Assembly: GCA_037447605.1 (NCBI GenBank)
Contig: CM074817.1
Coordinates: 599,542-663,541 of the forward strand
Reading direction: 5' to 3'
DNA: 64,000 nucleotides
Source: Zygnema circumcarinatum
Lineage: Eukaryota; Streptophyta; Zygnematophyceae; Zygnematales; Zygnemataceae
Part shown: positions 35,601 through 46,403 of the stretch, in pieces
Numbering within the stretch: the first letter of the stretch is position 1
Layout of the letters: the number at the start of each line of letters is the position of its first letter
Program-made: the position numbers and the translations under genes
The notes under the pieces: model-generated
The model's input: only the letters and a program-made list of their open reading frames with translations
What the model was told of the DNA's origin: nothing
The model's database searches: none

Positions 35601-38454
35601 TAAAGACATGCTATTTCAATTTTAGGCATCGGCGAGTCATGAAACACAATCCACGAGGGGCATTATGCCCTTCAAGGTTTTGTCTGCTTGTTTTCCTGAC
35701 GAGTTTGTACAGGCCATCCGCCTTGTAACGCTCTGTCTGCGGCCGATGTGCTTGCAGGGCCGCCATGGGCGGCGCGGCGCTGACGTACCTATGGCTCGCG
35801 TACTTCACGATGGTGCCCGACTGGGAGGTCGACCTCCTTCCGACGCAAACTTTCATCACTGTGTTTGCGACCAACTCTTCTCGAGCACTTTTCCAGAATA
35901 ACAGGACTGCTTTGGTAAGCTTTCCTTAGAACTGGGTACGACTCGTTTTCCTCCTCTCAACTATGGCTTTCCGTACTTGCTTCTATGTTCGTCGAGTCTA
36001 AAGGTATTATGCACAGGAGAATTTCTGGTGTTCTGGCGTGTTTGCATGGTGATGGATAAGCCCCTTTTTTTAGTTTTGTTTTCTTGCGATGTCCCTGTGA
36101 TTGAAGACTTTATTTGATTCTTCCTTTGTTGTCCGACTGTTCCTTTTTGCCAGTAAGTTCCTCTTTCAGCAGATTTGTGAGTACAAATGACTTCCTCCCC
36201 TCTCCTGTGTTGTAGGTAAAGTGTGGCGTGAGAGGCGACCTCGGGCCGCCCTGCAATGCGGCGGGTCACATCGACCGGACGCTGCTCGGTGCGCCGCACC
36301 TCTACGGCAATGCCGCGTATCGTCGCACCGAGGTGCGTGCATGCACAGGACGGGGGTAAGCTTGCCTCTGCTTCAAATGTGCAAAAGATTCGCCTCTGCT
36401 GCAGTAGTGAGGGCCTTCGTTTCCCACTGCATGCAGCTGATGCAAGAGGCGATGGTTAACCAAGTTAGTCTCTTCTTTGAATGTAAGGGACTCTCCGGCT
36501 TTATGCATTGGAACACTACTTGAAAGGGGCCTGTCGCACGAAAATGTCAGTTCCGCGGTTTGTGATGTGATGCAATGCATGCATTTGTACTACTGCGAAT
36601 GCCTCCACTAATGCGTTTACACTATTAACCGGACGACGGCCCACCTCGCCAGTCTCACCTCCCACTGCGTGGCAATCTGCAGGCGTGCAGTGTGAACTCA
36701 CCCGGATATGGGCCTCTTCCACACAATGCCCCTGTATGGTGCCAGTCTCCCTTTGATCCTGAAGGTCTCTTAAGGTTCCTCCTGTGAACTCGAACTATAT
36801 GTTGCAATTAGCAGCATTGGAATTCAAATGATGTTGTTATCAAAATTAGCTTTTACAGTCACTGATCAATTCCTGTATGTGCTTTACTGATACTTCGCTT
36901 CCAACAGCACCCTTCCAGCAATTCTGTCCGCTTTTGGAGGACTCCTGCATGGCCGTCTGTTTCTTTCTCAGGAGGTAATGAGGCTCCTCCTTCCAGCTCA
37001 CCTCCGGTATAGAGGGAGCACATCATTTTTTTCATTGCAAGCTTGTCTACAATGTACATATTACATGTACATTGTTTCGGACATCTTCTTTGTTGGTTTA
37101 TGTCATGTTGTCTTTGAGAGACAAGTTTTGCGGTCCCAAAATGCCAAAAGAATTTGGTCGTGATGGGGATACCGATTTCACTTTTGTTGCAGAGAGTTGG
37201 AAACGGCATCCTCCGTGGCATCTATGTGCCCGTTCTGGTTTTGACCGTTGGATGGGCTCTACAGTTTCCCTTTCACTGGCATGTGAAGGGCGGGTTTCTG
37301 TTTAACTTCAATCTCACGTATCCTGGTGAGAAAGCTCCGTTCAAGTTCTTTCTAATTTGGATACTCCGTCTGCGTCAATATGCGAGAAAAGTGGTCTGAA
37401 TCGGCTGGCAGTAGCTATTAGACTTTGTTTGTTTGCTTTCTTCTCGAGCCATTTTTTTTGCACATCCTGTACTTGCTCGGTTCTAGGTTGTTTAGAGTTG
37501 CACAGCCCCACAAGTCGTCTACAATAAGGCATGTGTACTTGTTCGCAGGTATGCCATTCAACAAGCCCCTATACACATTGACCTACATGCTGTTCACAGC
37601 TGGTGTGGCGGGACTTCTTCTATCCATTATCTACATCGTGGTGAGTCCAAGTCCTTCCAGAAATGTCACTAGAGTAGTCTGGAAACAACGGCACTTCACC
37701 AGCTTCAGATTTATTCTTGGTTATTTAAAAGTTTGTTTTTATTCACTTCCAAAGAGATTTGGCAGAGGGTGTATAAGAGACACATTGCAAGGGTCGAAGA
37801 AGCTGTGAGCTGCCAAAACGAGCTTTACAACACCTATAAAATACTGTCATGTGTATTCTGTGGGGTTTGACGTACGACGGTGCACGCGCATTGATTGTGC
37901 TCTTGCGTTCCATTGTTTTGTGTTTTTGAAGGCGGATGTGAAGGGAATAACGGCACCCACAAAGCTGCTGGAACTGATGGGCAGAAACCCGCTGATCGTG
38001 TTTGTGTTTGGAGCTTCGGGCGTCTTTGAAGCGTTCCTCAGGGGGGTCTATTGGCGGGACCCCAAGGCCAACTTAGTGAGTGCTGACGCTCCGCAGTTCC
38101 CCCCCCCCCCCCGTCCGCCCTCCTTCATACTCGGGGCCCTCTGCTGTTGGTACCACTGCTCGCCTACAGTTGTAACATGCGGCTGTCCTGTCTTGATGGA
38201 AAGCAAAAGGAGGTAAAGAAAGAGAATGGTTTTCTAAGCGATACCCGTGGCCAGAAAGATTTTGGTTTGCGGCTAACTTAATGAAGTCAGTTTTGGCATG
38301 GTGTGGGATATAGGTGGACTTCGCGGAGGGCGTCTTTCGTGCGCTTATTCCTGTCGAGCGGTGGGCCAACCTGGCGGCTGTCGCTGCAAAGATAGCGCTC
38401 TGGTGCCTTGTGGCCGGAGCCTCGGCTGCAGGCGGATTTGTTTGGCGCCTGTAG
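32678..38454 (+). CDS. HGSNAT-like transmembrane acyltransferase, copy 2
   Basis: Predicted exons: 32678-32842, 33472-33609, 34305-34386, 34626-34702, 35029-35114, 35758-35914, 36216-36332, 36683-36774, 36908-36974, 37193-37325, 37549-37640, 37932-38075, 38314-38454; phases close, 496 aa, a normal length for plant members. Motifs: LASLDIFRGLTMA, MILVDDAGGHFPKINHAPW, VVPFFLYIVGVAIAFSYK, FHGSEDLSFGVN, CNAAGHIDRTLLG, MPFNKPLYTLTYML, LLELMGRNPLIVFVFGAS. The NHAPW histidine is intact, unlike copy 1. Ten or more membrane helices are expected. The family transfers acetyl groups to glucosamine at lysosomal membranes in animals; the algal substrate is unknown. Eight of thirteen exon lengths equal those of copy 1, so the two are duplicates. 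Confidence 0.93.
33015..33150. repeat. A-rich / AAATGC low-complexity tract in intron 1
   Basis: Poly-A runs broken by AAATGC units within the first intron of acyltransferase 2. Confidence 0.9.
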
Positions 38455-39601
38455 TCAGGGCTGCGAGCCTCTAGAGGGCTCGCGCTGTTTCTTGGTCGTG
38501 TCGCTCAAGCCGTTGCTTCACTTGGTTCATGTCAGCGCGCCCTTCATATGGAGGTTAATTTGGAGCAGATGTCTGCTTTGCGCGTACAAATTTACTTTTT
38601 GGTGTTTGCATTGCAGTCCTTAGCTGATTTTTCCAAGTCGACAAAGCGGGGCAGACTGCAGTTGAGCGTTGGTAGGCAGTCGGAGCAGGTTCAGTGGGCC
38701 CGTGGATACACGTGTCCTCGCCTGGAAGAATTCAGTGTATCCTACAAGGCAGCTGCAGGACGCCTGCTTGTGATGAACACTTGACGGTTCACGGATATGA
38801 ACACCTTTCGTTCACGTGGTGTGGTGCGGTGTTACGTGGTGTTTGCTGTGGCTGCCCGTAGTGTGCTGTGCGACGTGGTGTTGTGTGCTGTGGTGTGCTG
38901 TTGTGTGGTGTGGTGTGGGTGGCGCGGTGTGCGTTACCCATCCTGCTCAGAGTGCAGCTCTGCGTTTATCCCTCGGATGGCAGTCATCAGACTGCACCTC
39001 CTCAGGTGCCACAGCTTCGGTAGCAGACGGGACCTGCCCTCTAAGGAATGTTGTCGCAAGGAGAAGCTGCATGCCCTACATCAGCTCATATAAATGCCTC
39101 CGTCTACTGCAGCTACTGCCTCCTCGTAACTCAAAACTGCAGCTCCGAATTCATCATTCGGATGGCAGTCCCCGTCTGCAGGGGGAGCTGCGCCGGAAAT
39201 CCTGCAAACACGCATTGGGACAGGGTTTACCATCTGAGGGAGACTGCTGCGCTGTAGTGTGGTGTGTCGTAGTGACCTCCAGGAGCTGGAGGAGTCCGAA
39301 CATTTACGACTCTGCTGGACGCGTTGCGGCACCTGGAAACCAACAGATTCACTCTTTGGCACTGGAGCGCGGAGGATGTTCGGAGGAGGCCGATGCATGG
39401 GCATCTCCAAAGCATGAGAACTTGAGAGCTAGAGCGAGGCACCAACCAAAAAAAAAAAATGGAGTTTTATTAAGAAATGGAAACCGTGTTCACCCCCTGT
39501 ACAAAAACTAGACCACGATTTCCAAAGGAATTGATTTGATAAAAAAAACATTTTGAAAAACTTCTCCTTTCCACGGACCCTGAGTGCCTCTATTGGCGCC
39601 T
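38455..39601. other. Convergent intergenic region
   Basis: Between the 3' ends of acyltransferase 2 and the fucosyltransferase. It has a GTGGT-rich strand-biased tract at 38816-38935 and two loosely similar segments containing CGGATGGCAGTC (38974 and 39160). No coding exon is recognised. Confidence 0.5.
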
Positions 39602-42600
39602 TTACTCCTCGTCTCTCTCCTCGGTCGCCTCGGCGATCCGGTTGGAGCGCAGCAGCAGGCCCCGGCCGATGTTAAAGCACGAACCCACAAACTTGGAGAG
39701 GGTCGCCGGATCCACCGGCGGAAACATGCACTGCCCGCACCACACAGCCCGCGCGAGAACAGCCTGAGCTCCTCGCCTCCAAGAAGACAAGAGCCCTCCT
39801 CTCTTCCTGCCCGCTCCCTCCCTCCCTCTTTGCCTCTCTCCCACCCTCCCACCCTCCCTCCCTGCCTGCTCTATCCCCTCCCTCTTTGCAACTCTCCACT
39901 AAGGATGGCCCACATAATAAAGTCGGACTTTTTACTTTATTACACCTTTAAAACATGTAATAAAGTCTTAAGTTTTAGACTTTATTGACTTTATTATCTC
40001 CGTTTGAATTGAACGATTAAACTATTCGTTCGATCATATCCGTACAGTCATAGGGTTGTAAATTTCAAAATTAGGTCAGGTTAAGTTGGCGTTGGCATTG
40101 CGAAATGTGTGGCGCTGGTACGTACAGCCGTACAGCCGTACATTCGTAATAAAGTTATAATAAGGTTATAATATACAGGCCGGACTCTATGGAAAATAGT
40201 ATTTTCACAGCTTTTTTGTCTAGATACACACCCTTTTCGCTGGTCAGATTTTATTGGAGTGTTTTAGAGTATTTTTTGGGTATTTTGGGGGTTTTAAGGT
40301 GTGTATCTAGACAAAAAGGTGTGAAAATAGTAACGCCCGACTTTGTAACCCTAAAACATAATATAATATAATATAGTGGCAATCGGGCCATCCCTACTTT
40401 CCACCCTCCCTCCCTGCCCGCTCCCTGCCTGCCTCCTCCCTGCCCGCTCCCTCCTTCCCTCCTCCCTCCCTCCCTCCCTGCGCGCTCCCTCCCTCCCTCT
40501 CTCCCTCTGTCGGCCTTCGCTGGTCGTACCGGGAGTCTCTCGGGCGGCACGAGGTAGCAGGGCTCCACCGCGCCCATGCTGCAGGCGGCGCGGCCGTTGG
40601 TCTTGTAGGAGGTGCCCGCCTTCCCGTCCGCGATGTTCATCTCGTACGGCCGCACGCCCGCCAACCCCGCCGCGATGTACCCAAAGGACGACCACTCGCT
40701 CGTCAGCAGCCGCTCGCTGCCGCCCCACAACCCCAACAAATGATTCGGTTACACCCAACGTCCAAAAGAATCACAGTTGCTGAGGTCGGAGCTCCAATAT
40801 AGTGAGGGACAATGGGAAAGCTATTTTCGTAAAAGCAGATCATACCAGTTTGGAAAAAAGAAACATTCGGATTAGCATTCCTATGGAGGTTTTCAATGCT
40901 TGTGGAGTTTTCAGATGGACGCAATTCATCTACAACGACAGAAACCATATTTCGCATAAAGCGGGAGTGGCAGAAGAAACCAATGGCTCCCACACACGCG
41001 TTACTCGAAACAACCGTTTCGGATGAACTGACCTGAAACTGAGCAGCCAAATCTCCACAAGGGCGCGCTCGTATTGGTTCTGATTGTTTTTTTGTTCGAA
41101 CATGTCCGCACTTTCACTGCAGCAACTTAATTTCCATAACCACAGTCGCAGGCGTCTTCAGCGACAGTTTCTCAAGTAAAACACCGTAATGCGTTTAAGT
41201 TTGTCATGTTTTGAATATTTGGGTTCCGCAGCAATAGAATCTAACAGCAAAATCTGCAACTTCCCGCGTATTTCAGAGGAATTTCTGATCCTTACAAGTG
41301 AAAGGTGACTACCGTTCCGTCCACCGTCTGCCCATCCGTAAAACTGCGCTTGAGATACTCGAAGTGGTGGAGCTGTAGTGACGTCACAAAAACGGCCACA
41401 GTTTTGGGTTGTGCCTTTGTGATTATTGGAGTGATGTCAAGGACCTTCTGATAGTCCCGCCCACCCAAATCCGTCTTAGTGAAGTGACGCAAGTTCATAC
41501 CATTTCTCGGTATGACAAATTAGCTAGCAACAGAATGTACCTTCAGGGGAAGGACAGAAAGGCAACACAGGTATAGCCTCTCGGGCTTAATGAAATAGCA
41601 TAAGCGAAGCGCATCGTACACCACAATAATGATCGAACGGAAAGCGCAACGGTGGTAGCTTTGCTCCTAGACTCTTCAGGGCTGAAGGGCATCTGGCAGG
41701 AAAATGGGGAACCTTTTGGAGAAGGTTGACCCAGTCCTCCTGCGGAATAATCTCCGGCAGATACTCCGAAATGTTTGTCGCGCACTGCAGCACTCTTGGC
41801 TCTGTCTCACGATCGTTATCATGGAATGTCCGAACCTGCAGTGAGGGGAACGGAGAAGAAGTGAGTGAGAGGGAGAAACACACGGAAAGTTGCCCTACGC
41901 CGCCGATCCCTGAGACCTACCACTCTCAGACTAACACCCCTCCGACTCATCGGAACCTGAACCCCTCAAACCCTGGACCCTACACCCTTAAGCCTACACC
42001 TTAACCCTTGCCCTACACCATCAACCCAATACTCTTTGAACCCTGCCCTGCCCTGCCCTGCCTCCTCCCGGCCCTTTACCTGAACCCCAACGCGCAGGTC
42101 GTGGCGGGCGAGGTAGCCGTGGTAGACGCGCGTGATGCGGTCCCATAGGTAGTTGTTAGGGTGCAGGAGAAACCGCGCCACACGTGTGAACACGAGCCCG
42201 TCCGGGAACAGTCGGAGCAGATCTGCCTGCACCCGCCCAGCCTCTGCTGGCGGTTATGTACGGCTTTTTCCTCTTTATTCTTCAGGGGATGTGGGAACGA
42301 TAGGGGAAAGGAATTATGAGGGAAGGTGTAATGGTGTTTGAAGTTTAGGGTTCTTTGCTTTGGGGGGTTCAGGTTCTTGAGGAAATCAGGGTTTGTACCC
42401 TGAACTGGGGGATGAGGTACAAGGCGGGAACCAAATATTCGTCCGTTTGGAAAAAGGCAAATGTGGCCGCTTGGATTGCCCTCTGCTCTCGCGGGCAGAA
42501 AAAATGCCAATCATCTTCATCGCAGCTGAGCCCAATAGAGGGGAAAAGATAAACCAACGAAGATGAAGTCATGGGGGTTATTAAGGTTTTCAGGTTTTTC

Positions 42601-45215
42601 GAAACTCTTCAGAGTTGTGAGGTAATTATGGAAGCCTTATAGCTTGTGACAATGAGCAACAGAAAGCTCTGAAGTTTGTTGCGACTCCGTTAAATTTGAC
42701 TTTAAATCTGCAGGAAACATATCATTATCATCATCACGAGCTGAGGTGGAAATCACTATCTGAGGCTGAGCGGAGAAGCTCACTTGTATTTGAGGTTGAT
42801 GTGAACAGATTTCAAGTATTCCTCAGTGCCGTTCTCAAAGTAGTTTCCGTATTCCTTCACACGGGGAAACCAGCGAAAAGCGTTTGCCTTCATCCACCTG
42901 CAGCGCAGTCCACTCCATCTCTCACTTCAGTTTCTTTCTCTCCCTCTCCGCTTGTCCCTTTCTTTCTCTCAGCCCATTCCTCGCTTGGTTTGTAACTCTC
43001 TTATGACTCCTGGTAACATCCGACTCATCTCCCAGTTTAGATGAAAGGAGAAAGAGGGGAGAGCTAGGTAAGGAAGGGCAGCCATGGGGCGGAGGAGGGG
43101 GGGGTGGGGAGAGAGAGAGTACGTGTACTCCTTGGAGTCGAGGAGCCAGCTCGAGTCAGGCAGCGGGTCGCAGAGCAGCTTCGCGACACTTGTGGCGTTG
43201 TTCAAAAGGATGGCCCGCCCCGTGAGAACAGCATAAAGGAATGCTGAAGTCAGTGAGGCCAGCCGGTTGCCCAGCCCTGCAGGGTTTATAGCGTTTGAGT
43301 CAGGAGGGGAAAGTGGGGGTATGGCGAGGTAGCAGAAGAGAGAGAGAGAGAGAGAGAGGGAGGTGGAAGGAGGGAGGGAGAGACAAAAAGGGAGAGAGAA
43401 AACAAGGGGGAGGAGGGAAGAAGAGGAGGTAGGAAAGGTACAAGAGTCTTCGTGTGCTAAATGGAACAAGCAAAGACCATCCCAGGCGTGAAATCTTGAA
43501 GAATGCCTACTGACGATGGTGACGCCCATATTATACAAATAGCGTTCAAGCTATCCATTCATACGGTGCTGCTGGCCTCAGAAAGCTTACCTGCATAAGA
43601 GGGCGATACCCAAATCAAATACTTGCATCGCGAAATGTCGCTGCCAGGATCAACGCCTTTGAATTCGTCACTGCAGAAACATAAAAGAAATTGCGAGGGG
43701 TCAGGGAATGGGGGGAGGGAGAAACAAATTAATGGGCGGAGTGTGTGTGTGTGTGAGAGAGAGAAAGAGCGCACGGATTTTTGTAGAAGTCGATCCAGCT
43801 GCGGACAGGCTCAGTGCAGCGCCTGTGCATGACGGCGTATGCGTTCAGCCGCCTCGACAGCGCCCGTGAACGGGGGGTCGGAACCTGCCACATGTGCATG
43901 AATTGCGAGATGATGCCTCCCTCATGAGTCAACAGAGAAAGGTAGGAGAAATCACTATTGGCTATTGTGTATCCGCTCCGAGTAGCTTAAAAAAAATCAT
44001 TGGCTTTCAAGTGGGTTCTTAGGGGTGTTGAGGATTTTTTCGACCCTTAAAGACCCTAAAACCCCTAAAAACTCGAGATTTATAATTTCTTGCAGATTCC
44101 ACAACTTTAGTGCCTTTCTCGTGGGCTTCCGGAGTGTCAGAGTCTGTAAGGCTCTGAGATTTCAAGGAGGTTTCTCACCTTGTAGTAGAGGTGCCCCTCC
44201 TGCTGACTCCAGCACTTATCTCCCACTCTCCGTTCCTTGTGCAAAGAGCGGTGCCGCTCTGTGCCCTCTTCCAAGAGCCGCCTCCTGCCTCCTACTCCGT
44301 TCGACGGAACCGCAAATTTTCCCAACTGCTGCGCAAGGAGCTGCTCTTCAATATCTGCATTTCTGTTGTTGCCAGAATGTTCTGATTGCTTTGTATCTTT
44401 CAAAAACTGCCGCCACAGCAGAGCTATATCAGCTCCTAAAGAGCCAATTTGCATTTTTTTTAACAACATAGCTGCGTTTTCACGCGGATCAAACCTAAAA
44501 CTTCTTGCTTGTGCGTTTAGAATGAGGTCGGGAACTGCCTCTTGGTCACTGTCAAGTTTAGGATTGCTACTTTGGTGCTTGAGATCTAGGACTTCCACGT
44601 AGGGGTTGCTATCACAGCTAGTGCTGATGGAAGAAGAGCGGTTTAAGCGACAATGTGAATCTCCAAAACTTGTTTCCAGCTGCTGCAAAAAAGGAGAGCA
44701 AACATGGGGGGGGAGAAGAGAGAGAGCGAGTGAGAGAGAGAGAGAGAGTAAGAGAGGAAGAGAGGAGAATTACTTGCTAAAGGGAGCATGAATATGAATG
44801 TGAACGAGAATAAACTCATGAATTAGAGCACGTGCGGATATGCATATAGACATTGTACAAACTCCATGTATATTTTATGAACAATGTGCTGCCCGGATGC
44901 TAAGAGGGTACTTCCCCTCGAGAAGCAGCCACCTGCACCCCTGAACCCCTTAACCTAACCCCCTCCCGCCCAGAGCCCCCCGGGGAGGCGCCAGCCCACC
45001 TCGACCCCGCCGGAGTGCGCGAGCGCGACAAGAGCTGCCACCGCCGCAAGCGCCAGGAGGATCGCGCGCCCTGCCACGTGGCACTTGCGCGGGGTTTTGC
45101 AGCAGCCATGGCTGCCTGCACGAGTTGGTGCTCCAGCAGCAGGGGGGGGGGGGAGAGGGCTGAGCGGAGGGAGGGGGAGGAGACGCGAAGGAGGAGGAGC
45201 GGGGGCGGATCCCAT
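39602..45215 (-). CDS. GT37-family fucosyltransferase (type II Golgi membrane protein)
   Basis: Predicted exons in transcription order: 45215-45000, 44682-44179, 43920-43775, 43670-43591, 43276-43123, 42897-42784, 42525-42399, 42226-42080, 41835-41713, 41474-41296, 41116-41033, 40716-40530, 39730-39602; phases close, about 729 aa. A short Pro-rich cytosolic tail precedes a membrane anchor at about 51-66 (ILLALAAVAALVALA). The catalytic region matches plant xyloglucan-type fucosyltransferases: YAGLGNRLASLTSAFLYAVL, CDEDDW, FFQTDEYLVPALYLIPQF, LFPDGLVFTRVARFLLHPNN, VAVFVTSLQ, YERALVEIWLLSF, LLTSEWSSFGYIAAGLAG, EPCYLVPP. Length exceeds land-plant members (about 520-560 aa) because of a 170-residue exon 2 stem. 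The exon 9 donor could instead lie at 41731. The acceptor substrate (wall glycan or arabinogalactan protein) cannot be read from sequence. Confidence 0.9.
39901..40395. mobile_element. Non-autonomous TIR element in a fucosyltransferase intron
   Basis: The ends are near-inverted copies of ARGGATGGCCC (39901-39911 and 40385-40395), flanked by a direct ACT on both sides (39898-39900 and 40396-40398). The inside is AT-rich, unlike the CT-rich intron around it. It contains repeated TAATAAAGT blocks and an inner inverted repeat (GTCTAGATACACACC at about 40217 against GGTGTGTATCTAGAC at about 40298). No coding capacity. Confidence 0.65.
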
Positions 45216-45389
45216 GGAACAAGCTGCTTAAACCCTAAGAAATCCGCGTTCAAGCCCTGAACCCCGCGGGATGGGCCTCGCCCCTCGACCCTGAACCTTG
45301 AACCCTCGCCGACCGCTTCTCCGGCTGAACGCTGGCCTTGAACCCTGCACCCTGCACCGCGGATCGTGCCCTTTCCCTTCTCCTTCAAC

Positions 45390-45545
45390 CATGACCCTAA
45401 ACCCTGGCCAGCCCTGAACCCTGGCCAGCCCTGAACCCTGGCCAGCCCTGCACCCTGAGCCCTGCGCCCTGAGCCCTGCGCCCTGAGCCCTGCGCCTAGC
45501 GCCCTGCCAGAGCCTCGGCCGGCCTGCGCCCGCCCTGAACCCTAG
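45390..45545. repeat. Degenerate CCCTGAACCCTGGCCAG tandem repeats
   Basis: Three near-perfect 16-17-bp units (CTGAACCCTGGCCAGCC) followed by 14-bp GAGCCCTGCGCCCT units repeated about three times, ending at CCCTAG. It resembles a decayed telomere-like or telo-box array. Confidence 0.75.
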
Positions 45546-45609
45546 TGGGCGGGGACGCCCGCGTTGACCGGGGGCGGCCCCGGTTGCAAGTGCGGGCGCG
45601 CGTCCGGCG

Positions 45610-45800
45610 GGACTGTACGGCCGAGGACGGCGTCGCGACGGTGGAGATTGCCCGATGGTGGGCCGGGCAGCTAAAAAGGGACCTCGTCGGCCAATGGCAG
45701 GCCGCCGGGCAGCCGGTCCTTGGTCCCCGAGGTTACACCTGGGGTCCCTCCGGTACGGATGGGGACCCTGGTCCCCGGGCGGCTGTCCGTACGGCACAAG
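45610..45800. promoter_or_regulatory. GTAC-core motif cluster upstream of the fucosyltransferase
   Basis: TGTACGGCC near 45615, CCGGTACGG near 45750 and CCGTACGG at 45787-45794 lie 400-580 bp upstream of the start codon at 45215. Confidence 0.35.
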
Positions 45801-46403
45801 GCTGCGACTCGGCATCGCCCGGTCACGTGTTGAACAAAAATTAGAAAGTGGAACAATGACATCGACATGAGATATTGGGATGGAAGTCGGCGCTCGATGT
45901 GGGGGGGGAGCTTAAATGGTGCGGACACAATATGAAGAGGAGGCGGGCTTGCATTCATCCAGGGAGAAAAAGGAACGAAACAAAAAGGCAAAAAAAGGCA
46001 GTAAACACCCTGCATTAGTGCCTCCCTGCCTGCCTCTCCCCCGCTAAGAGACGAAATGCAGAAATAGGTAGTTTTCCCAAGCCTCAAAATTCTCCTCTGT
46101 CGGCCTTTTGTGTCGATTCTAACACGTACTTAGGACTGGGATTTGCTGTTTTCTTTGTAAATATTGAGGAGGGCCTTTCTATATACCACAATATATCTGC
46201 AAACGTAGGACAGACAAGTTTATAGAAATCTGCAAAGCTTCCAACAGGAATTTTAGGGTCCCCGCAACCTTACAATCAGGGGTTAACAATAGGGCTGGAA
46301 AACTAAACTAGTGATAAGTTTGGTATAAAAATGCTCGCAAGCCTCCGGCCATCCTCGGGTGGCCCTCCTCTGCGTCCCTCGCGCTCCTGCCTCGCCGCGC
46401 CCC

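Larger units (their letters stand above)
45216..46403. other. Fucosyltransferase promoter region and CAP gene 1 3' flank
   Basis: 45240-45545 is a degenerate CCCTGAACCCTG / GCCAGCCCTGAACCCTG repeat tract. GTAC-core palindromes lie at about 45614, 45751 and 45787-45794 (CCGTACGG). The rest up to 46403 is 3' flank of the minus-strand CAP gene. No gene seen. Confidence 0.55.
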
